A program made the translations under genes and the position numbers. A DNA stretch of 64,000 nt from Multifurca ochricompacta (taxonomy: Eukaryota; Basidiomycota; Agaricomycetes; Russulales; Russulaceae): assembly GCA_022496185.1 (NCBI GenBank), contig WTXG01000121.1, positions 49,982 through 113,981 of the forward strand. Direction: 5' to 3'. Shown one piece after another: positions 1 through 11,219 of the stretch. How positions within the stretch are numbered: the stretch's first letter is position 1; the number at the start of each line of letters is the position of its first letter. The notes below the pieces were generated by a model. That model was not told the origin of the DNA and searched no databases. It was given only the letters and a program-made list of their open reading frames with translations.

Positions 1-19
1 TAACAGGCGTCTAACGTAC

Positions 20-436
20 CACACGAGAACCCTCTCCACCAAGGACCCCATGAGTGGACACCGCAGCCAAATGGCGCGCAATCCGCTTAATCCATTTTAT
101 AATAACCGCAGTATCTTCCACACGAAAGGTTTTGAGAGTTTGCAGGTTGCTTCGAAGAGTGACTATGATCGAGTCAGTGGTGGCACAACTACTGAGGTCG
201 ATGGCAAGTTGATGCTCGACCAGGTTTGTCCCTGTCCGCTTTTCGTAATCATACAAGGTGGTCTGAAAAAGAGATCGTAGGTCGGACGACGGGGTTGAAG
301 CTAAAGGCTGACGGAAAATTGTTGGTTCATGGCTAACGTGAGGGATGAGATGGAGGTGATTTCTGGGCGTAGAAGAGGGATTCGCAGGTCTCGGCAGGGG
401 CAAGATACCAGATATAGTTGATAGGCGCGCGGTCAT
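20..436 (-). CDS. NLR paralogue A, first exon (Goodbye domain), cut by left edge
   Basis: This is the first exon of a fungal STAND/NLR-type receptor; the rest lies left of the window. The encoded stretch is closely similar to exon 1 of the copies starting at 15106 and 8166 and matches the fungal Goodbye domain, a helical N-terminal module of STAND proteins. The exon ends at a GT donor (minus-strand GTACGT, 14-19) at the same place as in the other copies. The ATG matching the start of B and C is at 328-330, but the exon from there is 311 nt instead of 312, so the frame breaks after nine codons. The open frame can only start upstream at 436. Either this copy uses that start or it is damaged. 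A CCAGATATAG motif at 403-416 resembles the one upstream of copy B. Confidence 0.65.
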
Positions 437-789
437 GACAGGCAGAGACAGAGACAGCAGATGCTGTAGACGAGGATTTAGCTAATTATTTATGTAGCGG
501 ATAAGTTGATTTAAGTGATAAAAACTATATAAATATTATTATGTACACCTCAGGAGCAAACGGAACCCCTCATAGCAAACAGACAGCCAGATAAGCAAGC
601 CAGGCCTTAGTTTCAGCAACGTCGCTCGTGGTTCTTCACCCCCGAACACGCGGTCAAATAAACACACACAATTATGAGTACTCATACTAGTACTAGTACT
701 TCCCCCGTAACACCAAAACCAATAATAATACTGAGGAAGGAGGTAACATCTATACCCACATCCAAATCTGTGATCATCCGCTACTTCTA
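437..789. other. intergenic region upstream of NLR copy A
   Basis: No gene supported. Part of it (about 440-530) resembles the region upstream of NLR copy C around 16390-16450, so it is probably shared ancestral promoter sequence. Short CTAGTA repeats occur at about 680-700. Confidence 0.5.
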
Positions 790-2529
790 TTAACTACTAC
801 CTTTTTCTGTTGATTTGCCCAGCTCTATATACCCACGATCCATGTTAAACATCTCCGCGATGTAATCCTGTACGCCTTCCATGAGTCCCACTCTATCGTG
901 TCCACCCCCGGGTATGAAGAAACACAACCTTCGATCTGTTTTTAGAGGAGAAAGCCTCTACCCGTCCCACTCGTTCTATCTCGCTCGTCGTCACCAACTC
1001 TCGCCGCAGCGCTGCCCGCTCTTGGGACAGTTTAGTTACGCGCTCCGCGACCTCGTCTGACACGCCCACCATGGCGGCAGTCAATTCTGGGAGAGGAGGC
1101 AAATGTTGTTCTAAGAACGCGTCGAAGAGTGTCTGGGAATGGGAATAGGGGATATCCCAGTCGTCTTCCGCGTGTACGATCAACAGCGGCACGTTTAATC
1201 CCTGCAAATAAAATGAGATAAATCCACCGGATATGTGGTGTGTTTTTTAAGTCAGTCAGTCACAGAAGAATTCAGGGTGCTAGGGGTTTTACGAACACTT
1301 ACCACAACTTTGGCGAGGGAATCGAACCGATGCGTCAAGAAACGCTTTACAAAATCTGTCGGATATACAAGTCAGTCACTTTTAGCCTTCTTCACTTCTT
1401 TGGATTTGGGTTATTCTTTTCTTTTCCCACTCGTATGGCCACTCGTGTGCCACTCTGTGGCTGCCCAATTAAATACCGACGGAAAGAGATAACTCACCGG
1501 CAATGTACGGGAATATGCGAAGCGGGGCGAGCAGCGGCACGATTCCCATGATATAATACGTATCAAGCAACGTATCGATATTGCTGAACGGCGCGAGCAA
1601 CACCACACCACGCGGCTGCTCTCGCCGTGTCTCCCCACCCCACTCTGCCTTACCACCGCCACTCCGCTTATCTCCGTCCTCTCCCTCGCTTTCGAGACCG
1701 CTGGCAAACTGCACCGCAACGCCTGTACCAAGGCTATTGCCCACAATGAGAATGTTCTCCGGTAGCGCCCCCCGCGCCCGGAGCCAGTCCCACGCGGCAC
1801 GGGCGTCGAGTGTCAGCCCCACCTCGCTCGGCGTCCCTGTCGAATCTCCAAAACCGCGATAGTCGGGTGCGAGTACGTTCGCTCGTAGTCGTGCCGCAAA
1901 TGCCTGGTAATGTGTACACGGGAGCGCAACGCGCGTGTGCCACCGTTTCCGTGGAGGAAAAGGATGGTTGGGTGGGTATGCAGCGCGGAGCGGATGAGCT
2001 CTTCGGAGGAGAAAGAGGAAGAGGAGGAAGTGGGGGTAAGAAGATCTGCTTTGTGGGAGAGGTAGAATGGGTCCGCGAGGGTGAACCAGGCACCGAGCGT
2101 CTCGTTATCGGACGTGTGTATGCGCACATTGTAAGTTTTAAATGCTGTGGCGTTGAGGAGGAGGGGGAGTTTAGGCCCATGATGATAATGTAGCTGAGGG
2201 TGAGGAAGGCAAGGTATTTACTTACGCGCAAGATCGTATCTCTCCGGTAAACTGTACTCAGCAAAAGCGGGATTTTGAGGTTGTGCATGTAGAGGAGCCT
2301 GGGTTGGTCGATTAAAGTGGAGAACGAGAGAATAAAAGAGGGTCACACGACCAGATTAGTTATGGCCAATACTGAATTCTTGAATATGGGGGGTGCGAGG
2401 AACTCACTGGGTTTGCACGAAAGGGACGGTTCCAAGCGCGACTGCAAAGACATAAATGGCACCGAGGATTAGGAAAACGCGTCTTGCTTTGTTAAGAAAG
2501 GTGGTATGTTGAGGGATCTTGTTCGCCAT
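790..2529 (-). pseudogene. ABHD12/Bem46-type alpha/beta hydrolase, frameshifted
   Basis: The minus strand encodes an alpha/beta hydrolase of the ABHD12/Bem46 family (membrane-anchored serine hydrolases, often lysophospholipases). Start ATG is 2527-2529, followed by an N-terminal hydrophobic anchor. Landmarks in order are HGNGGT (oxyanion region), APDYRGFGDSTGTPSE, nucleophile elbow GNSLGTG, the acid in HAEDDWDIP, and the catalytic His in GGGHD. Introns are inferred at 2299-2407, about 2150-2225, 1356-1497 and 1202-1302, all with GT..AG ends. The family sequence can only be followed by changing frame at about 2262-2266 (T run, one base short), about 1912-1922, and about 917-924 (one extra T), the last just before the catalytic His. 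The gene is therefore a pseudogene or the assembly has indels. The last codons stop at 790-792. Confidence 0.65.
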
Positions 2530-3480
2530 AGTGTGTAAGTGAAAAGGTCAGGTCAGGTTCATGTAAAGAGTAAAGAGTCGAGGTCGAGGCATAAGTACTC
2601 GTCGGGGCTCATTCATCACTCTCGGGTCTGGTCTTCAAGACGAACCCGATTAGGTAATTTCAATTTTCTATAACCGGCCCTGATCAGATTAACTCTCCCT
2701 GTATTATCTTCTCAAGTTCTACTGTACACACGCTACTTGTATCGTGCATGTGCATGAATCGAAGCAGAATTTAATGTGCCAAATTTATTCACGTGGACAA
2801 AATTCAGGCGTCTAGATTAAAATCGTTAAAGAAATCAGGAAATCAGCAATAAGATCCGGGGTCGACGAATACCTCTGATAAGGTCAAAACTCTGCGTTCG
2901 AGGTCCGGGCCTTTTTGGTGGTGGTATCATCGGTGCCATGACCACCCAACCCACGTCCTTCTTTGGAAAGCTTCAACCGAACACCTGTCAATCTCGTGTC
3001 AAAATCAAAAGTCACATTGTTTGCTTGCTTTTGAGAGAAACCATCTCATCAGAAGTCAATAATACTCAGCTGACAAGGGAGCATAAGTTCTTGCAGTATT
3101 ACTACGTCACTTGCGTCTCATACTATACTCAACGTCGCCTGGAACGTCGCCTGGACATGGACATCTATCCCTCGTATAGTATGACTTGATGCTGAGGTGA
3201 CTCTATCACTGTACCACCTCGATTAGGTGCACTTCCAACGCCGCGTGCACCATTTTTGCGCCACCGACGACGCCCCCTCAGGTGGGCGGTAGTACATTAA
3301 CAGAGTTCAAGTCATCCCGGCGTAGACAGGGCGCACGACAGAGAGCGAGCTGCGCCCGCCAGCGTCCTGTTTGAATTCAGATGTTTCTGTTTCTTTTTTA
3401 ACTGTATGGTATCCTTCCATTCCATTCATTTCGATTTCGAGCGAGGTTTGTTGAGTCCATTGATTCGGGGCCTGGATGTT
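2530..3480. other. intergenic, no supported gene
   Basis: The 83-codon frame at 2938-3189 has no recognisable motif, promoter or homologous partner in the window. I see no RNA gene or clear repeat here. Confidence 0.4.
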
Positions 3481-4463
3481 AAAAACACAGCTTTTTCCAC
3501 TTCACTCTACCCACTTCACTCCGCCCCGCCCCATCTCCACCCCATCTCAAGAACAAGCAATGTGCGTGAACGGTCTCCGCGAAAGCGGCTGACCACTCCC
3601 GTGTGTCCACTCCCTCGGATGCACTTGATGAGCGACCCTCCCCGGCCAAATGGAAGTTCCTCTCCCGCCTCCGCGCCTTTAGTAACTGGCGCAAGGAATG
3701 GCTTCGATCCCCGGGCGGCCAACACCCCCACCACCACTCATCCCGACCGCTGGGACAACCAAGCCTACTCCCTCTCCATCCACCCCACCTATGACGCCCC
3801 CTCCGCCCCTCTGATCTGCCGCGACTAAACCCCGGGGCGTAGACGAAAAACCTTACACCCGGCTTACCACATCCACAGCCATGCGCCTGGCCACAGGCTA
3901 TGCTTTCATTGGCCGAGTACACTGAGCGTTTCCACCCAAAAACCCCCCCCCTCGCACGCCTTTGTACCTGCGACGACTCCACCCCTGCCACCGTCCCCCA
4001 CATTCTTCTCCAATGCCCCCTCTACTCTGTCAGTCGACACACTCTCCAGTTTCTCCCTGACTGGGCCCTGGAACACGACCCCGTGCCATGGCACATCCTC
4101 TTCAATCGCAAGCCTTTCGTCGAAGACTTGCTCACTTTCATCCAGGACACGCGGGCCTTCACAAGGCCATTCATCAGAGCGACCTCGCGAACCGGATTGA
4201 ACTTGAGTTGGTGATGTCGGGTAGTATAGGTACGTTCACCTTCACACCTCGTCCCCGCCTCTACCTCCCACTTTTTTTCCCATTTCCCATTTCCTTTCCT
4301 TGTCGTTACACACACACTTTTCTCTACCACATTTCCCCCCTACCAAGGGGTTTCACTTTACTTCCAACTTGCACAAACAGTAGCTATTATGTACCGGTAA
4401 TAGCCGCGCGATTTAGGCACGGCCTTAAAGCGCGAATAAAATCGATTTCAAAAAAAAAAAAAA
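3481..4463 (+). mobile_element. LINE 3' remnant (5'-truncated, degenerate) with poly-A tail
   Basis: This is the decayed 3' end of a non-LTR retrotransposon related to the LINE at 16839-47066. Frame fragments retain LATGYAF, CTCDDSTPATVPHILLQCPL and a DLLTFIQ-type ending, which align with LATGHAF, CHCDGVTPATFAHIALDCPL and QLLEFIQ at the end of LINE ORF2 (46510-46770). It ends in an A run of about 14 at 4450-4463, as expected of a target-primed insertion. Many stops and frame changes are present. The 5' limit is uncertain. Confidence 0.7.
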
Positions 4464-4748
4464 GTGCGTGGACGTCCTGATTTGGGTCAATCGGCCCGCA
4501 GACCTCCGGGACCATACACGCTTTCCTTCCTTCCTCTCATGCTCACAAAACCCAATTCTGTCTCCTCCCCCCCTTTGTCCATGTGAATGTGTGCAGATCA
4601 TGAACACATTACAGACTCTATCTCGCCAGGTTGCCATCAATAAGACCTTCACCTCACTTGCCTGGCTGCCAGTGCTCCAAGTTAATAGACTTATGGTGCA
4701 AGTGACAAGACGCTTACGCCTCAAGAGCCATCCCGACACGGCTACCCT
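4464..4748. other. intergenic between LINE remnant and NLR copy B
   Basis: No gene seen. It contains the presumed 3' flank of NLR copy B (stop codon at 4749-4751). No poly-A signal stood out with confidence. Confidence 0.4.
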
Positions 4749-7700
4749 TTAGTGCATCGTATTAGCATCATGCCCCAACAATAGCTGTACAATCTCTTCT
4801 TGTCCACTTTCTCTTGCTATGTCCAGTGCAGTTCGGCCCTGCCTGTCTTTACAGCCCGTATTTGCACCACACCGCAAAAGAAACTGTATGGATTCCAGAT
4901 CGTATCCTCCATTGGATGCCTGATGCAGTACAGTCTCGCCAAGGCTGTTCCATTGATTTACCTGCGCTTTATGTTGGATTAATAACCTTGCAACTTCTAG
5001 ATGTCCATTCCGTAACGCCTGACCGAGTGGACTATACTGGCCCATGAAAAGGGTATTCGGGTCTGCATGCCTCTCAAGCAGTGACTCTACAGTGTTTAGA
5101 TGACCATTTTCTGAGGCTGAATATAAGGCAGTCCGCCCGTCAGGACCCTCGGTCCTATGAGATCCACCGCGGTAGAGCAGGTTCCCGGCGATATCGGCAT
5201 GGCCCTTTGCACATGCTGCGATCAATGGGGTTCCGTAGTAACCACCGAGGCCATTTATGCTAGAGGGGTATGTAGATGACAGCCAAATTACTATCTCGTT
5301 GAGGCGGAACTGAGAGGCGTAGTATAATGGACCCGCTCGTGGCTGTGATGGGGTTTCTGATGTCATCGATTGTCCCGAATATTCATCCACGTCGTATATC
5401 CAAACCCAGATCGCAAAGTGCGGTTTATGTGGGTCGAGAAGGCGTTTCAGTGAGTCTCTTACGCACCGCTGAACATTAAGAAAAGAGGTATGAGTGACCA
5501 AGTATTGGGCGGCATAGGCAGCGAGAGGGAAGTTTGTAATGCTGCTTCGGTTGACCTTCTCGTCCACATGGAGTAAAGTGGAGAGGCAGCCGTGTGCGAC
5601 TGTCGTATGTGCATCTTCAATGGAAAAAGAATAGCGAGAAACACGTCTGTCCGCTCTGTCGAGGTTATTCGATGTTAAATATTTCTTCACCGAGAAATGG
5701 GAAAAGTGCACGACCGGGGGGGACTCATTCGCATCCTCGATCGAAATGAAGCTAGAGCATGTAGCCAGCACTGCATATTCTGGATCTTTAGGGCGCCAAC
5801 CAGCCTCCAACACAGGGAGTTCATTCAACTTATAATCCAAGGCGAGGAAATCTGCAAGTTCTGAAACTCGAAGTGGGCGGGTGGCTACCGCAATGCATCT
5901 GAAGAGAAGATGAGCCGCCTCCCACTTTTTCTCATCTATGTCCAGTAATATGCGCTCGTATCCATATTCCATCGTCTCTGGGAATTCGTCCAATGTGCCT
6001 CGAATACCTCTGGGAAGACACCGGCGCAGCTGATCCAGCCGGCAGAACGCCCATCGGAACCTGTACCGAGACGTAAAAAAGACATCGCGAACAGCATAAA
6101 AAAACGACTACTATACATTCCGTCAGCTTCCTCTGAAACTTTCTTGATCACAAACTCTTTATCATCATCTTTCCACTGGCGCGTGTTCACGTCTGAGTTG
6201 ATAAAGAAGTTGATGTAGTTGTTAATATCTTCAATTTGTCCATTCTCCTCATGGAGGCATACTGTCTGAGATGTTAACGGATGGAGAACTGATCGGATAT
6301 CTGCCTCCAAACAGCTCGAGACGCAGATGTGTAGGTGGGAATGATCTAATTTGGTAAGCAATTCAATAAACTCCAGGACGCTTTCTCGTGGCGATGGTGT
6401 GCTAGGACCTTTGGGGGATTCGTCAAGGCCATCCAAGATGATATAAATTGGGCCTTGTCCGGGGACCGAGAGCATGTCCTTCAGACATTCTAGTAAAGCG
6501 TCGTCACCAGCCTGTCTTGATCCTGCAGCATGCGTCGAATATAGGCGAGAAAGAATGTCGGAATAAAATTCGGATTGCTCTGACAGCTGGACAAGAAGAG
6601 AAGAGATTAGACCACAAGCGTCTTGCTTTTCCGTATTCTTGCGATCAAAGTAAAAATACGCCATGGACGCCAAGCCAGTTTCGCGCATTCTCGTGATTTC
6701 TTGAATAATCATCGAGCTATTTTGAGAATATCAGCGCGCCGAGAAAAAGGCAATGTTGACTTCAAAACTTGGGCATACCAAAGCACACTTTTGCCAGAGC
6801 CCGCTATGGAACGAAGGCTAGATAAGTGGCGGCAAAGGAACGAAGCGCGAGATTTACATACGCTTTCCATGAATCCACAAAAGAGAACCAGTGTTTTTCC
6901 ATTCGGCGAAGGTGTGACCTTCAATGAACCACGTCGAGGTTCCAGTGTGATGAGCTTTACGTGCGATGTTATGAGATTGCGATGGATCGGAAGGAGAGAG
7001 CCAATTTCGAACGTCCTTCAGCAGCTGGTCGCCTACGGATAGTAAAATGATCTCAGTTTAGAGGGCGAGGAATCTCAAGGAGATAACGAACGCTTGGACT
7101 TGTCTATAATATCGCTCGCGAGCCGCTGTACGATAACTGATACCCTGGATCGATTATTCTGAAAGCGCGAACATAAATGATACGTACCGAGAGCATATTG
7201 GATGTCGTCTGTTGACGCCTTACCATCTAAACAAAAATGCGAGTTCAACAACCGCGTGGGAATCCGATGGAGCGGATATTATGCACCGTCAATAAGTGTC
7301 TTCATGTTCTGGACAAGGCCGTGGATAATATCTAGAGTCTGTGCCGCGGCCGTTCGAATCCCTTGTTGGGTGAACTGGCCCAACCTTTCTATCACGGATT
7401 CAATATCATTATCCCCTAACAATTTATCTCCCAACTTCTCTGCACGGTCCTGAGCTATAGTCATATATCCATGGTGAGGGTGACCTACCCAGCCTCCCTC
7501 GCCTGACCTGTTGTGTTGCAAGGGCGAGAGTGGAGAGCAGTTCAAGCAATATCTTCGTCACCATTTCTATCACTGATGCCGTAACTGGGGTCTTGATACG
7601 AGTAGCAAGCCGCTTGAGAAAGGATTCGATTGACTTGAAAAGATCGATGAGTATATCATAGTTCGCGCTGACTTGAGTTCCATCGATGGTCTAAAGGCGA

Positions 7701-8166
7701 TAATATGTCAGAAAGAATCGCACGAAGGAATCGAGAAAAATGCGTACTACAAGAAGGACGCCGATGGAGGAGAGGATTGCATTTTCGAGTGGGAATAGCT
7801 GAGCCATAAAACGTCATGGAGAAGCCGAAATTCAACAACTGTCATCAAACATACCAGACGTGTACTTTCTCCCCCGAGCACACCATTGGTCGACAGCGTA
7901 TTCAAGTGGCGCACAATCCGCTTGAGCCACTTGATGACTACCACAGCATCTTCCCCACGGAAGTTATTGAGAGTTTGTAAGTGGCTTCGGAGTGTAGAAA
8001 TGATCGAGTCAGCGGTGTCACAACTGTTGAGGTCGATGGCGAGTTGATGATGGATTAAGTTAATCCCTGTGCGCTTTTCGTAATCTTCCAAAGTAGTTTG
8101 GAAAAGTGACCGGATGTCAGACGAGGGAGCTGAAGACAACGAGCTAAGAGAAATTTGCCTGTTCAT
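4749..8166 (-). CDS. NLR paralogue B: Goodbye-NACHT-ankyrin receptor, intact, ten exons
   Basis: This is a cytoplasmic STAND NTPase of the fungal NLR class, implicated in non-self recognition and regulated cell death. Exons on the minus strand: 7855-8166, 7748-7798, 7508-7690, 7287-7449, 7188-7226, 7092-7136, 6862-7032, 6779-6803, 6117-6716, 4749-6060. All nine introns are 51-62 nt with GT..AG ends, and the joined exons keep one frame for 966 aa. Residues 1-120 form the Goodbye domain and 180-320 a helical linker. Walker A GKPGSGKS is at about 320-327 and Walker B ILDGLDE at about 422-429; the winged-helix/linker part runs to about 770. Ankyrin repeats (for example GRTALYSASENGH and GRTALDIARESGQ) fill 775-966. 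The P-loop is split by intron 6804-6861. The start was chosen because exon 1 is then exactly as long as in copy C. Ligand unknown. Confidence 0.9.
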
Positions 8167-8250
8167 GGTGAATGTGAGCGATAATATGCTTGTGGTTGTC
8201 TGGCGTAAAACAACAAAAGAGATGATGTGAAACGGGCGGCTAATTACCAG

Positions 8251-8264
8251 ATATATAGATAGAG
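8251..8264 (-). promoter_or_regulatory. TATA-like element upstream of NLR copy B
   Basis: On the minus strand the sequence CTATATATCTGG lies about 90 nt upstream of the copy B start codon. A related CTATATCTGG lies at the equivalent place upstream of copy A. Assignment rests on position and composition only. Confidence 0.35.
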
Positions 8265-8293
8265 TGAATGCAATTCACCCAAAAGATTGTGCT

Positions 8294-8497
8294 GAATCAC
8301 GTGATGTAAAGTAAACAACAGAGAGGTTCCGGGATAACGGTTCGACACGTGATGTAAAGTAAACAATGGCATTGTTGAACCAAGATACCGGTACAGAGAG
8401 CTCACCCAACTCTCCCCCACCGCTGACATCCCTAAAGTGGTAATCTTGTCACACAACTGTGATTTGTAATAATATTTATTTTAAAAAGGAAGTTATC
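8294..8497 (+). repeat. left inverted terminal repeat of foldback element
   Basis: Pairs with 9365-9567 in inverted orientation. It begins GAATCACGTGATG and carries two copies of the CACGTGATGTAAAGTAAACAA motif at 8298 and 8348. Confidence 0.7.
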
Positions 8498-8579
8498 GTT
8501 GATCAACAAAAAAAACATTACAAATCAAAGTCATGTGACATATAGACAAACGTTTTCAACCTAATGAAAGACCGGCTCT

Positions 8580-9066
8580 GCTCATGCGACCACCTCACCC
8601 CCCTCACCTTCCCTCACACTCCTACACCCCCTCTACTCCGACTGTTGACAGGATCTCCAATTCCTGCCTGACTGGGCTCTGGAACTTCACCCACTTCCAT
8701 GGCACATACCCTTCACTTGCAAACCTTACATTGAGGATTTGCTCACCTTTATCCAGGACATGTGGGCCTTCACAAGGCCTCCTTTGGCAAGATGACCTTG
8801 CAAGCTGGATTAAGAGTCTGAGTTGGTGATATTGGGTAGTATGGGTAAGTTCACCTTCTTCTCCAACACACAGGCTCTCTTCCCCTCTCCACTCCTTCTC
8901 TATTACACACTGTCTCTCTTGTTTCCCTCTACCAAGAGGTTTTGCACATGGTGGTTCCCACCCTTCTCTCATGTTCACAACAGTAGTTACTATGTACTGG
9001 TAGTAGCTGTGCAATTTGGGCAAGGCCCTGAAGTGCAGATAAAATTGATTTCAAAAAATATAAAAA
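8580..9066 (+). mobile_element. degenerate LINE 3' fragment inside the foldback element
   Basis: The DNA resembles the LINE remnant at 4000-4463, sharing TGACTGGGCYCTGGAAC, CATGGCACAT, GAYTTGCTCAC and TTCACAAGGCC blocks. It ends with AAAATTGATTTCAAAAAATA, a decayed version of the tail at 4440-4463. No intact reading frame. A second short tail (TAAAGTCGATTCC followed by about 12 A) ends at about 9352. Confidence 0.6.
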
Positions 9067-9364
9067 CCTAATCTTGTACCTTTACACTTACTGCACAAGA
9101 CTTGTGACCACTGTCAAAAGCAAGATAGGAAAAACAAGAAGGCCCAAAGAGTTCATGAATGTGAGAAAAAGAAGCACCAGGTCTAATTCCAGGACCACTG
9201 TATGCTCCGAGTGCTGGAACAAGAGGGTGGCTCATTGAATGCCAAAGTTCTTATCTAATCCTTATCTGATCTTAGCCTAACTGATTTGTAATGATATTTC
9301 GTTCTGTAAAGCCTTGACGCGCGTTATAAAGTCGATTCCAAAAAAAAAAAAGATATTTCATTGA

Positions 9365-9567
9365 TAACTTTCCTTTTTAAAATAAATATTATTACAAATC
9401 ACAGTCGTGTGATAATATTACCACTTTAGGGATGTCAGCGGTAGGGGAGAGTTGGGTGAGCTCTCTGTACCGGTATCTTGGTTCAACAATGCCATTGTTT
9501 ACTCTACATCACGTGTCGAACCGCTATCCCGGAACCTCTCTGTTGTTTACTTTACATCACGTGATTC
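9365..9567 (-). repeat. right inverted terminal repeat of foldback element
   Basis: Reverse complement of 8294-8497, read from 9567 inward. Differences include several single-base transitions and one short indel near the inner end. Confidence 0.7.
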
Positions 9568-9701
9568 GTCAACGAATTGCATCCAGTGTCACTTCAGTAC
9601 CTGATCCTTACCTTGCTTGTGTCTATCCTCCGTTCCAAGTTCACCGCCTACGGCATTCTCTTACTATACCGATCTTCTGCTTCATAACTGGACTCTCAAC
9701 A

Positions 9702-9711
9702 AGTATATAAA
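9702..9711 (+). promoter_or_regulatory. TATA-like box
   Basis: GTATATAAAGG about 120 bp upstream of the ATG at 9828. A candidate core promoter only. Confidence 0.3.
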
Positions 9712-9827
9712 GGTCTACAATACTTGTAGTAGAGCAGCCAGTGAGCTACCAGAAGCAGAAATCAAACGGCATTTCTCTCCCTTTCTATCTTTCTTTTACA
9801 AGCAGTAGATTCACAGCAGTTCAAAGC

Positions 9828-10007
9828 ATGACACACTCTCCTTCGAAGTCTAGTCCTCTCTGGGACTCTTTCTATTCCACCTTTCAACCTCTCCACTCGG
9901 GAACACTTTGCTTCGCACTCACCGCGGATAGGCTCCGCAAATGGGAGATAGTGGCGAAGCGAACGACAATACCCATACTACTTTTGACGAACGGTGGCAA
10001 GAGATGA
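9828..10007 (+). CDS. possible small protein, weak support
   Basis: A 59-codon frame starts 120 bp downstream of a TATA-like box. It has no recognised domain and shares the stretch with an alternative frame starting at about 9941. It may be part of a spliced gene I cannot resolve, or not be coding at all. Included because it is the only candidate between the foldback element and 10366. Confidence 0.18.
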   Translation: MTHSPSKSSPLWDSFYSTFQPLHSGTLCFALTADRLRKWEIVAKRTTIPILLLTNGGKR

Positions 10008-10365
10008 GACAACTTGCTGGGATGATGAGCGGAGGCGGAAGGTTTCTGGGTGCCAAGAATGTATAACGCTGCGGGCGGTTTGTGTGTGTCCCTGATCGAT
10101 CCTTTGCTACTGCAGCGCAATTTGACCACATGCCACTTTGACTGCGGTCATCTCTGACTCGGTCCGGCTCACCTTGACCCACTCTTGGCACTGTTCCACA
10201 TTTCCAACGATGATAGGGTGGCAGCGTAATTTCCCCACTTTACTATGCTATCGGGTTAACGCACCGGTTGGCTAGGTAAGTGCCACAGATTGAATTGAAT
10301 ATTAAGGGTGTTTTAATCAGTTAGTGAGTCGTTGCCTCATGAACCCATCTGATAGCACTGGACTT

Positions 10366-10378
10366 GTATATAAACAGG
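10366..10378 (+). promoter_or_regulatory. TATA box of the 10421 gene
   Basis: TGTATATAAACAG lies about 45 bp upstream of the ATG at 10421, a typical distance when the leader is short. Confidence 0.5.
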
Positions 10379-10420
10379 CATCCCAGCACTCCACCTTTCA
10401 TACTGTCATACTAGCCTACT

Positions 10421-11215
10421 ATGTTTCTCACTCGTACGTTTGGTGTCTTTCTCTCTGAGGAGAATGCTGAATATCTCTCCCCCTTTTTTTGACGACTTGT
10501 AGAAATGAAAATGCGCCTTTCTGCTGTTACGTTTACCCTAGCGGGCTTGGCTGTTGCCCTCGTGGGCTTGGTTGCTTTCCGGGCTCTCGCGGGGCATTCT
10601 GAGTGTGTCACTGTCGTAATCTCTAATTCCATATCAGTAGATTTTGACCACTGAAATCGGGAAGGGACGACAACTCATTTTTCCATGAGTTCATCGCACG
10701 AGAATTCGGCGGCGGCCATGACCAGATTTTCAGGAATCCTTTAGGCCGCGCTAACGGGAGGCCGCTGTCAGTCAGTCTGGCCTCTTTTCCTTACCTGACG
10801 TCATGAATCGCTGTTAACTCCCAAGGACAGATGCCCAGTGCTTGTAGCACCCGTGGCCCTTCACGCGAATTCGGCTTCACCCCGGACTCAAACGGGGGAA
10901 TCTTTAAAGCAAGCGATTTTCAAGGACAGACGCGAGATCCTCGCGATGTCTCCGACATCTTGCGTGATGTCGTCAGTTTTATTCCTGTGGACTCACAAGG
11001 GCGGATAATTGGAGCACGGGATGGCAGCAACGTCAGGTCAGTCGCATCATGCGACGTTGTCTTTTTGAGCCATTTGTGCTGATCTCTCCACCTTTCTCTT
11101 CCTCTTCCTCTTCCTCACGCACACAGACTTGAGGATTTTGCTCGCTATCGCGGCTACGCTGCCTCGTCAGGTCGTCAATGATCTCGATTGGAGTCCCGCT
11201 TGGTTCACGTAACAT
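10421..11215 (+). CDS. putative small secreted protein gene, 5' exons supported, 3' structure uncertain
   Basis: The ATG at 10421 opens a 13-nt exon followed by a 69-nt intron (10434-10502, GTACGT..TGTAG). The next exon continues in frame with a classic signal peptide: a short basic start, a Leu/Ala/Val-rich core and an ALA-G cleavage-like site ending near 10592. A GTGTGT donor is possible at 10603. Downstream, an open segment (about 10847-11040) encodes a hydrophilic stretch with TRDPRDVSDILRDVVSF. After another possible intron a short Leu-rich exon could end at a TAA near 11213. The middle junction is ambiguous, since an intermediate exon around 10685-10760 is also possible. I do not recognise the protein. 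Secretion is inferred from the N-terminus. Confidence 0.4.
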
Positions 11216-11219
11216 GGGA

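Larger units (their letters stand above)
8294..9567. mobile_element. foldback/MITE-like element with about 200-bp inverted termini
   Basis: The ends at 8294-8497 and 9365-9567 are inverted copies of each other with only scattered mismatches, giving a 1274-bp unit with no transposase ORF. Within each arm the motif CACGTGATGTAAAGTAAACAA occurs twice about 45 bp apart (one copy with a T-to-C-type change), like repeated transposase-binding sites. The middle contains a degenerate LINE 3' end and a second A-tailed fragment. No clear target duplication was found at the outer ends, so the superfamily is not assigned. Confidence 0.65.

Noticed and set aside
2299..2407. Alternative splice donor to avoid the first frameshift in the hydrolase
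   Set aside because: Using GTGCAA at the end of exon 1 keeps the frame but loses the family-like PFVQ..LLYMHNLKIP segment, so a one-base loss in exon 2 is the better explanation.
10411..10632. 73-codon minus-strand frame
   Set aside because: It is antisense to the signal-peptide exon of the 10421 gene and has no motif.
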